Below are positions 51,601 through 63,952 of a stretch of DNA of 64,000 bases, piece after piece. The notes under the pieces were generated by a model. The model saw nothing but the letters and a program-made list of their open reading frames with translations, was not told the origin of the DNA and made no database searches. Position 1 is the first letter of the stretch. Every line of letters begins with the position of its first letter. The translations under genes and the position numbers were made by a program. The stretch comes from Liolophura sinensis (taxonomy: Eukaryota; Mollusca; Polyplacophora; Chitonida; Chitonidae), in the NCBI RefSeq assembly GCF_032854445.1, contig NC_088304.1, forward strand, positions 25,927,704 through 25,991,703, in the 5' to 3' direction.

Positions 51601-52784
51601 GTTTACAACAAAATACACTTGATTGCATATAAGATCAGGAGGAAAATTGACAATTTTTGAGGAAGTTTTGTGTCTGGTCTTTAATAATAACTTGCGAAAT
51701 ATAAAACACAGCGTTTAGAGACTAAAACAAGAGAAGTGACGATATTTTGGTCTATGCCATTTGTCAATTTACCTCAGTTAGAGTGTTCTTCTAACTGTTC
51801 ATGTAAATGCGAAACGTTTTTCGGGCGCCCATGTTATAGGAAATGTGATCCAGCAATAGTTGCCTAACCTATTTGACAGTATGTATTTTTTATCTTTAGC
51901 GACAAAAGAGTTCGATCTCGAAACTTTCGTACTGTCTTTAAAAAGAAACTTGCACTCAATGGGCCAATATTGTGATCTTCATTTCAACTTTAAATCATAG
52001 CTTGATCTGTGGCGCTGTACAACGTGTTATCCTGTGTCTAATTTCGCCTAAGCTTTTGGTAGGAGGTATATGATCATAGCGTGACGTTGTCTTGAACATT
52101 TGGAATAAAAGCGTGTCTGAATGCCCTTACACTGTGTCCTACTTTATAGCAGGATAATTAATGTGTTTAACAATAATTTTTGACTGTTTCATGGGAAAGT
52201 GCTGCGGATTACATGCTAGATTTGACACGTCAGATATTAAAAACACATTTCGCCCTGACTTGATAACTATTTCTTCACGATTTCTAAACTTACAGGTAAC
52301 TATTTTCCGTTAAGAGGATGTATTCTTTAAGAGACTGTGATGCTCATTTTGTAAACAACTTTGATCTTTGGAAAACCGATATTGGATATCTTTTGACAAG
52401 TTGATGACATGAACTTGTGATTTTGGCTCATTGCTTGCTGTAGTTCAACTGATATATGGTTATAATTTATTCACATGCCAAATTCACCATAGCTATTTAC
52501 TGCAGTGTCATAGCACTGATCAAGAAAACTTTTAGAAAGCGATTAAATGTGTAAGTTATGAGCATGACAAAGCCTCTAATTCGTCCATAAATGGAAAATG
52601 CAAAAATACGGTAACCGGCAAGGCAATGGTGTCCTAGGTGATGACACTCTCTTGAGGTGTTTTAAAAACTCTACAATCAAAACACCCAGATACACAACGT
52701 CATAGTAAACTATGTTGATACAATCCTCAGCAAGTTTTTAACTCTCCCTTCACTTTTATGTTTCATTTACCACTTAGATAACAT
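51601..52784. other. No gene seen; duplicate of 12561-13745
   Basis: Same content as copy 1, including the R head fragment near 51766-51825. Confidence 0.45.
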
Positions 52785-52938
52785 GTAGGTTTCTTGTTTC
52801 ATGTAGGTTTCTTGCTACATGTTGGCTTCCTGTTTCATGTAGCTTTCCTGTTTCATGTATGTTTATTGTTTCACGTAGGTTTCCTGTTTCATGTAGGTTT
52901 TCTGCTTCACGTAAGTTTCTTGTTTCATGTAGGTTTTC
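52785..52938. repeat. 18-bp minisatellite downstream of sulfotransferase C
   Basis: About eight units of CATGTAGGTTTCCTGTTT are present, in a different variant order from copy 1, showing turnover since duplication. Confidence 0.85.
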
Positions 52939-53107
52939 GATCAAGTGGCATGTCAAAAATGTATTGCCTGATCGGTCAGTCAACAAGACATGAGAAGATA
53001 ATAATTCCACTCGTTCCCTGAATTTGGTAAAAAGTCGGAAGAGAACCAGGTTTAGAATCAGTCGGAAGAGGCGAGTAGCCACTGAAGGGCAAACATCATG
53101 AATTTTA

Positions 53108-53143
53108 CGTAAGACACCAATCAAATAAATAAATAAATAAATA
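53108..53143 (+). repeat. SINE tail fragment, copy 2
   Basis: ACGTAAGACACCAATCAAAT with an AAAT tail one unit longer than in copy 1. Confidence 0.65.
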
Positions 53144-53281
53144 ACTAAAGGAAGTGCTGACTAATATCTCCACCGTGGTACATGCACTCCACACAGGCTG
53201 CAAAATGTCATGAGTTATAACAGTTATATTGCTGGAACAGACAGTACGCGTAGTAATGTTTAAAAAAATGGATAATAATTT

Positions 53282-54403
53282 TCATATTTCTGGCAAGAAA
53301 AATGAAAACAATTCTTTAGGTTCTTTCTCGTATCCAAACAATTTAAAATCCAAGTCGTAAATGTTCTGAAGTTTACGCATTTGAGAGAGTGATAAAGCGG
53401 TGTAGGCCTTTGTCATCCCTTGTACTCTCTGTTGTTTCATGCTTACATTTTCATATTTTCTGAATGTATTTAGGACAATGTTGTTGAATGTTCTCATCGT
53501 GTGTGGCAGTGGTGAGTTCTTCAAATTAACTTGCAGAGTTTCGCTCCAGGGTAAATAACCCTGTAATTGAAAAGCTGTCCACATTCTTCGCATTAATTGT
53601 TTTTCTGTCACACATCCACCTCGCAAAGCTTGTCCCCAGAATGCTTCAATGCGTTGTGATATAGTACGGCTAACACTGGCCACCCGGGAAAAGCTTTCGT
53701 TGAAATATTTCTCTATCCCAAACTGTTGGAAGATAAAATCTCTGTCGCTGGCAAATGTCTCTTGTTTTCCGATATACCTGTAAGGGATGTGACACGGCAG
53801 ACACACTTTTGAAATCGGCAACCAGTGATCGTCGTAAAACCACATTGTTCCATTTGAGTTTTCTCCCACGTGGATGACGTAGTTTATAAACTCTTTAAAA
53901 GTGACATCATGCCCGCAACGCCTTGACAGTGTTGTTGCATTTTCCCGGTAATATTTGACTATATGTCTTCCTACACCACTCCAATGATCTGGCAGAAGAA
54001 ATTTATCGATGTAAGCGGAGAAAAGTCGTGAGTAAGGATTGCGCACGATGAGAAGAGTTTTCTGCTCAGACATGTAGCTCGCCATGTCCACGACGCTGGA
54101 AAACCCGCAGAGATTCTGAATAGAAGCAGAATGAATTTGTCGAAATCCTATCTGTGATATGGTCGATGAGTTATCTCCCCTCGCTCTATTTTGGAGAACG
54201 TAAAAGACCTTTTTCCAGAAGGTGCATCCAGCTTTGGGAACGTAACACCAGCTGAGTCCCAGCTCACGGTTCTCAACTACGTGACCACACAGATTACCAT
54301 ATTTTTCCCTTCGCGAAAGATTTTGGCACGCTTTATGTAAGAGATGGTACCTCTGATCAAATCGCTCCTTGGGGTTTTTGCGTTTATCTCTTTCAGGCTG
54401 AAC
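53282..54403 (-). CDS. Sulfotransferase C terminal exon 3 (catalytic)
   Basis: The 1122-nt exon has no indel relative to B. About eight substitutions are seen, seven of them silent. Confidence 0.95.
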   Translation of the reverse strand, partial: VQPERDKRKNPKERFDQRYHLLHKACQNLSRREKYGNLCGHVVENRELGLSWCYVPKAGCTFWKKVFYVLQNRARGDNSSTISQIGFRQIHSASIQNLCGFSSVVDMASYMSEQKTLLIVRNPYSRLFSAYIDKFLLPDHWSGVGRHIVKYYRENATTLSRRCGHDVTFKEFINYVIHVGENSNGTMWFYDDHWLPISKVCLPCHIPYRYIGKQETFASDRDFIFQQFGIEKYFNESFSRVASVSRTISQRIEAFWGQALRGGCVTEKQLMRRMWTAFQLQGYLPWSETLQVNLKNSPLPHTMRTFNNIVLNTFRKYENVSMKQQRVQGMTKAYTALSLSQMRKLQNIYDLDFKLFGYEKEPKELFSFFLPEI

Positions 54404-57400
54404 CTGGAAAGATTTTAAAAAATGACATAATTAAAGACGTACAGCATAGAGAGTAAAACCAGAACACCGACAACAGTGTGATTCCTGGCGAACGGTCATA
54501 CTTAGCTCGTGAAATTCGGCCTCTTGTCAAATTACCACCGTCAGGGTTTTATTCTAAGTGTTGATGTGAATGCAGAAATAGTACCTAATAACAGGCCCTC
54601 TACCACCATGGCTTAAGCAGAGGTAGGATGAAATGTAGTGATATTAACTGCAATTTATTAGAGGTCACTGGTCTGAAATTACTCAAAATACTGTGTTGTC
54701 ATCACGTTTAACATACAATAACATCAAAAAATGCAAAGCGGCCAGGTCTCGGGGATGCTTAGTTCACCAGCAGAATTCTGGTTTATGCAGAAATGCAAAA
54801 TAATCAAAGACTAGGTATTCGGGACGAGGCACTTGATAAACAAGGCGCTGTTTATCTTCGGTAAGCTACATATTCAGTATATCACTGACTTGCCCTTTGG
54901 TTAGATTCTTAGGCTAGCTAGCCTCCAGCGCCCTCAACAGTCTAACTTCATTAAGTCCTTAACGAAAGTATGCCATCTAGCCTCATCTATCGACCATTGC
55001 ATCTTGCAGGGAACCGACAAATTCTCATTTCACCGCAAATTCGGATTAAATTACAAGCAGAAATAAAAGCACTTCGATTAACCTGATTGGATAAAATAAT
55101 GTATCAGAGTTCCCGAGCTAATCATGAAAAACCGCAAAAAATAAACGCTAACCATTTTGACATCCGAAAATTTTGTCAATGTCCTCGTCCTTTTCCTCCA
55201 ACTATTACAACTTATTTGGGATATTCTCCTCAAAACCCAGGCTGTCTTACAGATATGCAACCATAATACCTCTTCTATGATCTTTGCAATACCCAAACTG
55301 GACCACTAACTTCATGAGAGGGAGATTTGCGATTTTCTTGCAAAGTTTTCTCTCTCCTGAATTAGCAAATTCGGATTTCAATGACACCACGTAAACGACG
55401 ATGAAATTTTTCCCCACCGGTTCATCTGGTACTCTAAAACGCTTTGGAACGCTCAAGGTATAACCCTAGGTTATTTTTATTAAATGTTACGCTACAGTGA
55501 ATATTGCATACTTACTATACAGGAGTTAGAAAACACGTCTTCCTTTACCAGTGTTAATTCTAGAAAAGAGAGAACGTATCTGTATAAATCAATATAACAG
55601 GACATTACGATCAGATAGAACATTGCTGGCAATGAACACAGCAAGATTTTAGAGTAATACATGAGAGTATAGATACACAGGTCAGGACATTAACAGAAGA
55701 CAAAATATCGCTGCAAAGAAAGTCGAAAGTAAAGCAAGCATAACGACATACTCATCGCCTAGTGGAGCAATGCATTAAAGATAGAGGGTAGCAAAAGTTG
55801 ATAAAAATGACAACACGGACTGAGAGAACAGGGGAGAAAAGAAAGTACACTACAGTAAAGGATTAGGAACAGGACAGCAAAATACAACAGAACACGACAG
55901 AACGTTACAGAAGAGTTTGACGGAATAGACAGGTAAAAGGAATGTAAAAGTACACTCTACACGACTGCACAAGCAGATTCACGGCGAACATGACAGTAGG
56001 GTTTAACAGGGGTGGGGGTGGGGGGGGAGTAGACAGTGCTGGACAGCACAAGCTGAAATATTACGAACGCGAAAGTAGAGTTAAACAGAACAGGCAGGTG
56101 AAAGTAGATAGTACATGGCTGCACAAGCTGATACATGACCAATGTGACAGAGGGATTTGACAGAACAGGCAGGTAAAAGTAGAAAGTACAGCACAGCACC
56201 AACTGATACATGACGAACATGACAGCAGGGTTTGAGAGAACAGGCAGGTAAAAGTAGACAGTACACGACATACAAGCTGATGTATGGCTAACATGACAGC
56301 ACGGTTTGAGAGAACAAACAGGTAAAAGTAGACAGTACACGACATACAATTTGATGTATGGCTAACATGACAAAAAGGTTTGACAGAACAGGAACATAAA
56401 AGTAGACAGTACACGGCACACAAGTTGGTACATGGCGAACATAAGAAGGGTTTGACTGAACAGGCAGGTGAAAGTAGACAGTACACGACAGCACAAGCTG
56501 ACACAAGCTAATGTATGGCGAACTTGACAGTAGGTTTAGACGGAACAGGCAGGCAAAGGTACACAGTAAAATGATAAAAATGACAACAAGGACCGAGAGA
56601 ATACGGGAGAATAAAAAAAAGACACTACAGTAAAGGATTAGGAACAGGACAGCAAAATACAACAGAACGTGACAGAAGAGTTTGACGGAATAGACAGGTA
56701 AAAGGAGATAGTACACGACAGAACAGGAATGTAAAAGTACACTCTACACAACTGGACAAGTGGATTCATGGCGAACATGACAGTAGGGTTTGACAGAAAA
56801 AGGGGGGGGGGAGTAGACAGTGCTGGACAGCATAAACTAAAATATTACGAACGGAAACGAAGAGTTTGACAAAACAGGCAGGTGAAAGTAGATAGTACAC
56901 GGCTGCACAAGCTGATACATGACCAATGTGACAGAGGGATTTGACAGAACAGGCAGGTAAAAGTAGAAAGTACAGGACAGCACCAACTGATGTATGACAA
57001 ACATGACAACAGAGTTTGACAGAACTGGCAGATAAAAGTAGACAGTACACGACGTACAAGCTAATGTATGGCAAACATGACAGTAGGGTTTGACGAAAAA
57101 CACGGGCAAGGATAGATTGAAGACGACAGCACAAGCTGATACATGACGAACGAGACAGTAGGGTTTCACAAAATAAGCATGTAAAAGTAGACAGTACACG
57201 ACGTACAAGCTGATGTATGGCAAACATGACAGTAGGGTTTGACGAGAAACACGGGCAAGGATAGACTGAAGACGACAGCACAAGCTGATACATGACGAAC
57301 GAGACAGTAGGGTTTCACAAAATAAGCAGGTAAAAGTAGACAGTACACGACGTACAAGCTGATGTATGGCAAACATGACAATAAGGTTTGACAGAACAGG

Positions 57401-59449
57401 AACATAAAAGTAGAAAGTACAGGACAGCACAAGCTGATACATGACGAACATGACAGTAGGGTTTGACAGAACAGGCAGGGGAAAGTAGATAGTAGAGGAC
57501 AGCACCATCTGATACATGAAGAACATGACAGTAGGGTTTGACAGAAATGACATGTAAAAGTCGACAGTACACGACAACACAGGACACATGGCGAACATAA
57601 CAGCAGGGTTTGACAAACAGGCAAGCAAGAGAATACAGTACACGACAGCACAAGCTGATACATGGCGAACATGACAGCAGGGTTTGAGAGAACAGGCAGA
57701 TAAAAGTAGATAGTGCATGATAGTACAAGCCGATACAGGGCAAACATGACAGTACAGTAGACAGTACACGACAGCACAAGCCGATACATGACGAACATGA
57801 CAGCAGGGTTTGAGAGAACAGGCAGGTGAAAGTAAACAGTACACGACAGCACAAGCTGATACATGGCGAAGATGACAGAAGGGTTTGACAGAACACACAG
57901 TTAAAAGTAGACAGTACACGACACACAAGCTGATGTATGGCTAACATGACAATAAGGTTTTACAGAACAGGAACATAAAAGTAGACAGTACACGACACAC
58001 AAGCTGATGTATGGCCAACATGACTATAAGGTTTTACAGAACAGGAACATAAAAGTAGACAGTACACGACACACAAGCTGATGTATGGCTAACATGAGAG
58101 TAGGGTTTTACAGAACAGGAACATAAAAGTAGACAGTACACGACACACAAGCTGGTATATGTCGAACATAAGAAGGGTTTGACAGAACAGGCAGGTGAAA
58201 GTAGACAGTACACGACACACAAGCTGACACAAGCTGGCACAAACTGACGCAAACTAATGTATGGCGAACTTGACAGTAGGTTTAGACGGAACAGGCAGGT
58301 AAAGGTACACAGTAAAATGTTAAAAATGACAACAAGGACTGAGAGAACAGGGGAGAAAAGATAGAACACTACAGTAAAGGATTAGGAACAGGACAGCAAA
58401 ATACAACAGAACACGACCGAACGTTACAGAAAAGTTTGACGGAATAGACAGGTAAAAGGAATGTAAAAGTACACTCTACACGACTGCACAAGCTGATACA
58501 TGAAGAACATGACACTAGGGTTTTACAGAACAGGCAGGTAAAAGTAGAAAGTACACGACAACACAAGACACATGGCGAACATGACAGCACAGTCTGACAA
58601 AACAGGCAAGCAAGAGAATACAGTACACGACAGTACAAGCTGATACATGGCTAACATGATAGCACGGTTGTACAGAACAGGCAGGTAAAAGTAGATAGTA
58701 CACGACAGCACAAGCTGATATATGACGAACATGACAGTAGCGTTTGACAAAACACACAGGCAAGAATAGACGGAAGATGGCAGTTCTGATACATGAAGAA
58801 CATCACAGTTAAGGCTGATAGTAGATGACAATAAGGGTTGAGAGGACACGGAGGTGAAAACAGAAAGAAAATGACAATAACGACCGACCGAACAATGGAG
58901 TGGCTGGGACAGCAGAGGGCATGCAAGGTGTAGTAACAGCAACATAAAGGTTGACCTGCTCTAATTGTTTTGGCTTTACGCAGTGTTATTTAAAGTTGCA
59001 TATTAAGAAGCTGTCAATATTACGATGGCGGTCAGTTTTACATTGTCATGGCATTTAATTATTGATTTATTGTAACGTTTAACGTTATACTCAAGGATTT
59101 TCGGCATTTATTTATACCACTCCATTATATATACTCTATAATATAATATTATTGTCCCGGTGCATAATCATCAGGTGTTAATATGACTAGAGGTATTTCA
59201 GTCAACTAACGTTTTCTTTTCCTGAAAAAGGCTGGTGGCGTACATTTGACTCTAATCTTTAGATTTCATTACACAGATATCTGCATTGGCGCCGAACTAG
59301 TTTATGGCATATAAAAGGAAACAAAAAATTGCATAAAATCCATAACATTTTAACATTAAAAAACATCCACAAAACTTACGTAGTACGAAACAGATGAAGG
59401 AAACAGCCAGCAAGACCTTCACCCATCTGAATGTGTGCAGTTCGGCCAT
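53282..59449 (-). CDS. Carbohydrate sulfotransferase C (complete, 3 exons)
   Basis: This paralog of B, made by the segmental duplication, has exons 59449-59380, 55559-55516 and 54403-53282, the same lengths and phases, and 411 residues. The last 269 residues are identical to B. By my count the coding exons differ at 14 of 1236 sites, of which about 11 are synonymous; the changes are V to A in the membrane anchor, K to N in the micro-exon, and K to N near residue 114. PAPS-binding motifs are intact (SWCYVPKAGCTFWKKVF and IVRNPYSRLFSAYIDKF). It is therefore probably functional. Intron 1 carries the enlarged minisatellite. The region upstream of exon 1 matches B except for the TATA-like box. Confidence 0.92.
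54439..54768 (+). repeat. R-family repeat in intron 2 of sulfotransferase C
   Basis: Duplicate of 15411-15745 with scattered substitutions. Confidence 0.75.
54769..55515. other. Rest of intron 2 of sulfotransferase C
   Basis: Duplicate of 15746-16505; no extra exon is needed. Confidence 0.5.
55516..55559 (-). CDS. Sulfotransferase C micro-exon 2 (44 nt)
   Basis: It codes QLTLVKEDVFSNSCI with the carried-in base. The acceptor CTTTTCTAG and donor GTAAGTATGC are intact. Confidence 0.87.
55790..58780 (-). repeat. 75-bp minisatellite in intron 1 of sulfotransferase C
   Basis: About 38 units of the same 75-bp repeat as in B are present. The composite block starting TGACAACA.GGACTGAGAGAA occurs three times (near 55810, 56580 and 58330) against two in B. 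The spacing of the first two, about 770 bp, equals the length difference between copies. Minus-strand frames reach 363 codons. Poly-G stretches at about 56009-56030 and 56802-56812 could form G-quadruplexes. Confidence 0.93.
59380..59449 (-). CDS. Sulfotransferase C exon 1
   Basis: ATG at 59449-59447 and donor GTAAGTTTTG are conserved with B. It codes MAELHTFRWVK then VLLAVSFICFVL; one V to A change relative to B keeps the anchor hydrophobic. Confidence 0.87.
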
Positions 59450-61110
59450 GATGTACTGGCGTATGTTAGTTCACGAATTCAGTTCGTCAGAGCTGTGTCG
59501 CCTGGATTAGTGCTAATCCCGCCTGATCCGGAGATTACAGGGAGATATCCCTGTCCGACCACCTCCGTTTCTCACTTGAAGTTCGGCTTAAATCTAGAAT
59601 TCCGGTAGACGTGACAGAACCTGGTATGGTAAGGCGGGGAATCGGCCCCAGTGCAAGATTCTGTGCACCTCAGGTACCGAAAATGACTATATCTGTGATT
59701 GACAGCCTCTGACACACTCGTAAGGCTACTTCTTTTTTCAGCTCTGTTTTACATTTCTTTTCTTGTTATATGGCAAGCATGCGACTTTCAAACATACTAT
59801 GAAGCGATGTATAGGTCATATATTCGAAAAAATGTAGCCGGATCCTGTCACACTGAAATATATATATATATATTTATTTGCTTTAGACACTTTAGAGATG
59901 TGAAAATCACTACACTACAAATGTAATTTTCTGAAAAATTCTTGAGCGCGCAGTTATACACCAATGAATGAAATAAATATACAACAAATGTGACTTTCAA
60001 TATTATACTTCCGCTACGCATAAAATGTCAATGTTAATGATAGCTAGAGGACCTCTCAACCAGGATTCACGTATGATGTCGCTATAGTTGCCTAATGTTA
60101 CGTAATACCATCCATTCTAATTCATGATAGTCCATGGTACTATAGATTATGCCTGAGAGATCAGATGCCTGAAAAGTCTTCGTCTTACTGATGGAGACAA
60201 ACGTTAGCCAAATCGAAACTTTGGCAGCACGTAGAAATACTCGCATGAATTATTCAGTAAAGATATTCTTCTGGTTAACGTTGATCTTCATACTGTAAAT
60301 TATAAACACAGTGCCTCGTTTAAGCGAAACATTTTCGTTTTTGATCGAGAGTGCATTTTTGGCGAGTTATTACTGAGCAACCACCTCTTTCAAGGAAATA
60401 TAACTTTTATGGGTGCTTCGACCAAGATTTATATTTCTTATTTGGAAATTTAGAAAATTGCGCTGGGTATTTGCACTTTCTTATCGTGCCTCTCTGGGGC
60501 CGATTCTCCGCCCTACCAGGCCTGCTCGGGTGATGTAGGCCACTGACCGTCTTTCACGTTAGATCAATCAGTTTTGAGCAGATCAGTCACAAAAAGGTCC
60601 AAACCACACTAAAAACATAAGTAACTGTTTAATGATCACAAACACACAGAGAAGCTTGATATACCACAGGAGAGAAACAGTTCATAACTTAGGGCCACTT
60701 TATTTAAATAGTGAGCGCGTTTCAAGATTTCTGTGTACAAATTCTCTTTAATTTCTTCCCACCATAACTTCGGTGCGAACAAGGTGGCTTTTGCTGAGGA
60801 AAATCCTGCTGTGTTTGACGGAAATGCCCACATAATCCTTAGCTACATGTAAAGTGTGTGCGAACTTTGAATAGTGCACTGTAAGACGAATAGTATGGTT
60901 TTCAGGAAAAAGAACAAAGATATGAAAAATAAATAACAAAAAATATTTATGGCGTATAGTTTGGCTTATTTATATATTTCATTTCTTGGTGTTTATTCCC
61001 GAGGTCAAGATCTGTTATTATACACTTTCAGTGAATATATGTAACCGAGAAATTCGTGAGTATAAATGATATGCACACCTATCCAGGTGCCAGATAATCC
61101 TATACAGGCT
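59450..61110. other. Upstream of sulfotransferase C; no gene seen
   Basis: Duplicate of 19673-21337, including the inverted-repeat pair. The TATTTAAG of copy B reads GATTTAAG here. Confidence 0.45.
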
Positions 61111-61354
61111 AAGGTTAGCGCGCTAGCGCAGCGTAATAACCCAGGAGTCTCTCATTAATGCGGTCGCTGTGAGTTAAAGTCCATATCATGCTGGCTTCCT
61201 CTCCGGTCGTACGTGGGAAGGTCTTTCAGCAACCTGCGGATGGTCGTGGGTTTCCCACGGGTTGTGCCCGGTTTCCACCCACCATAATGCTGGCCGCCGT
61301 CGAATAAGTGAAATATTCGTGTGTACGGCGTAAAACACCAATCAGATAAACAAA
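61111..61354 (+). repeat. 5'-truncated SINE, copy 2
   Basis: Same insertion as 21338-21581, with target duplication TATACAGGCT at 61101-61110 and 61355-61364. Confidence 0.9.
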
Positions 61355-61364
61355 TATACAGGCT

Positions 61365-63757
61365 GGGGCCGACATCTGGTCTGCACGACAATCCTTCTTC
61401 TCGGACATTACAGTAAACGGCTTGGTCAGAGGGCCGTCCGCGATATTCAAAGTAATGATTGGCCGGAGATCCTTCTAAGTCATAAGAATACGGACTGCAT
61501 TTATCACTCCTGGTTCATTTGTGAAGGAATGCAGCCTATAAACAGGATCAGCAAGTTTTAGCATTCGTGGTGATTACCGGCCTTCTACAAAGGGCAGCAA
61601 CTCTTACAACTTACACGATAACCCATCATATGCTGCATTAGATTTATTTTCGTACGTGGGTGTAGTGACTAAATAAGGACTAAATCAAGGTTTCGTCACG
61701 TCAATGTGGAAGGGTGCCCAAGCTTTCGACCCTCTTGTCGGCATCTTTGAAAATCACAAAGAAAGTCACACGAGGGCCGAAAGTTTACGAAAGTGGTGAA
61801 GCCTCGATTTCGTCATTATCACAAACACAACTGACCCTGAATAAGCACCAGGACGTCAACCATTGCTACAACAACAGGTGGGTGGTTTTCCGCGAACACC
61901 TGCACCAGTTTCCTCTATTCGTCAAATAGACTGCCATCTAAGGAGTGAAAAATTGAAGAACGTTGTTGTCGAAAACAACAAGCAAATAAATACATATATG
62001 CCACGATATCAGTTATTCATTCACTTGTCGCCAAAACAAATTGTAAAGATTTAAGACAAAAGTGAATTACTTTTTCAGTTATTTTTTTATTGATGTATTA
62101 TGCCAGTCCAACTCCAGGTATGTGGTTACTGATCCACGCGTAGGTTGTATAAAACATAGTGAGATCCAAATAGCTTCCAGGATTGAAGATAAGTTGCTAA
62201 ATGAGGTGCAAATACTGAATTATAGATACGGATTAAGGATTTATATTGATGCATGAAACATCTGTAATTGATGTATGGCACTAATTTGTCGGGATTCTTG
62301 AATGATCTAGGAAGTACCAATAAGTTATAGATATGATAAAGCTATTTGTCATGGTTAAAAAGCCAGTTTTATGTTCATACTATGTTACCTGTTTTGTTTT
62401 GCATTATTTTTAACATCAGGGTAACATCTAGCGTTTGTAAAACTGTATTGACGTGTGTTTGCATGTGTGTATGTATATGTTAGAACGCTGAACAAGCTGA
62501 TGAACGAACCGATGAACAAACTGATGAACACTCTGATGAAACCAGAAACAATGTTTATTATGCTTGTCAGTTTTCGCATATTCAGTATGTTTCTTCCAAA
62601 TATGTTACTTTTACAAATATGTCGTAAAAATCTGAAGACAAACATGGAGTGAAAATAATGCAAATGAAAGTACGTTAAAAATGTATCAGTTCGAACATAA
62701 CCTAAAATGTCAAGGAAAACACACATCACGTGGCACACCGTGATAATGAGTAAACTATAGTGAAAGTTTAGAATGCCTAATATAATGTGATCTAAACATA
62801 CATAAGCAATACATAACACATGCAGTGTAAACATGAAACACGTTACGTAATATTTCCGTGCACAGCATGAAAGAAATTATGTAAATAAAGAATGACCCAG
62901 GCAATGTGATAAGGAAAACAAAATACCCTAGTACAGGGATATAGAGAAAAAACGTAAACGTGCAATACTTCCAAAGCTGTAAGCACCTGACTTCAACATA
63001 AATGACACAGTATGCTGTTCACAATGACAGAAAATATGCATGTGTGCGTGCATTTGCAAACATGTAGCATGTATTACATGTACAGAATCAGACTTAACTA
63101 GCTTTAGGCATACAGCTCATATACACTGTGACAAGAAATACTCTAATCTACACTGTGCAAGCACACTGTGCAAGCACACTGTGCAAGCACACTCAATCAA
63201 AAACTGCCAGCCATTGGCTAGTTTTATGTTCAGTAGATCCAACCAAGTATTGTTCTTCCCGTTCCCTCCAATTTTGCACATGCGTTTTGTTGAATAAAAA
63301 AAAACACAGATGAGTACTGTTTTGTCCACATGCGATAGTGTAGATCGAAAGGGCTTCCCCAGTATGCGGTTAAAGTTATCATGTAACAGGTGTAGCCGAT
63401 GAAATAGGCCAAGCTAAAACATTCGTTGCTAACTATCAGCCTACTGTATACCGTTAAATGCATAGGATAATATCCGTTTCAGTCTAATGTTGGTCTTTGA
63501 AACAAGTTTTGTCTCACAAATTATACATAAAACATATATGACAGTGACTTTAATAAACAATTATTACGAAGCTAAACTGATAAACAGGTGGCCGCTTTCT
63601 CATTGTACCATAATTGTGCCCTATGTTGTTATCTAAAGTAAATAGCGTTGAGCTTTAATTGGAAGAGAACTGCATATAATCTGTATAGATTTACAACAAT
63701 ATGTTTAGACTTATCTAAAAATACCTTCAAAAAAATGAACATGATCTTTGCCTGACT
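61365..63757. other. Intergenic, no gene seen; duplicate of 21592-23967
   Basis: Contains the 12-bp repeats again; the CACTGTGCAAGC run has three units here (63153-63192) against two in copy 1. Confidence 0.45.
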
Positions 63758-63952
63758 TCACATTTTTGTGGATTGGTCGCTGATCTCAGGGTCAGTGTCT
63801 TTCGTCAAGCATTTTTTGCTTTTGACCAGGCCAAAGTCGAATTCATCTGGCAGGGCTGTGTCGTGTGTCTCCTTCATGGTCAGAACGAGTATGGCACTAA
63901 TGGCCATCAGGCTGCCGTATATGATGTAAGGTAGGTACAAGTGAATGATGCC
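63758..63952 (-). CDS. SLC22 second copy, last exon (rest beyond window)
   Basis: Acceptor and frame equal exon 8 of the first SLC22 gene. The membrane-facing part (LYLPYIIYGSLMAISAILV) is unchanged, while the last about 25 residues carry six replacements (tail ...SKKCLTKDTDPEISDQSTK). Intron sequence to the window end also matches copy 1. Whether a whole transporter gene follows cannot be seen. Confidence 0.88.
   Translation of the reverse strand, partial: GIIHLYLPYIIYGSLMAISAILVLTMKETHDTALPDEFDFGLVKSKKCLTKDTDPEISDQSTKM

Noticed and set aside
56837-57928. 363-codon minus-strand frame
   Set aside because: 75-bp period artefact inside intron 1 of sulfotransferase C; equally long frames overlap it in the other phases.
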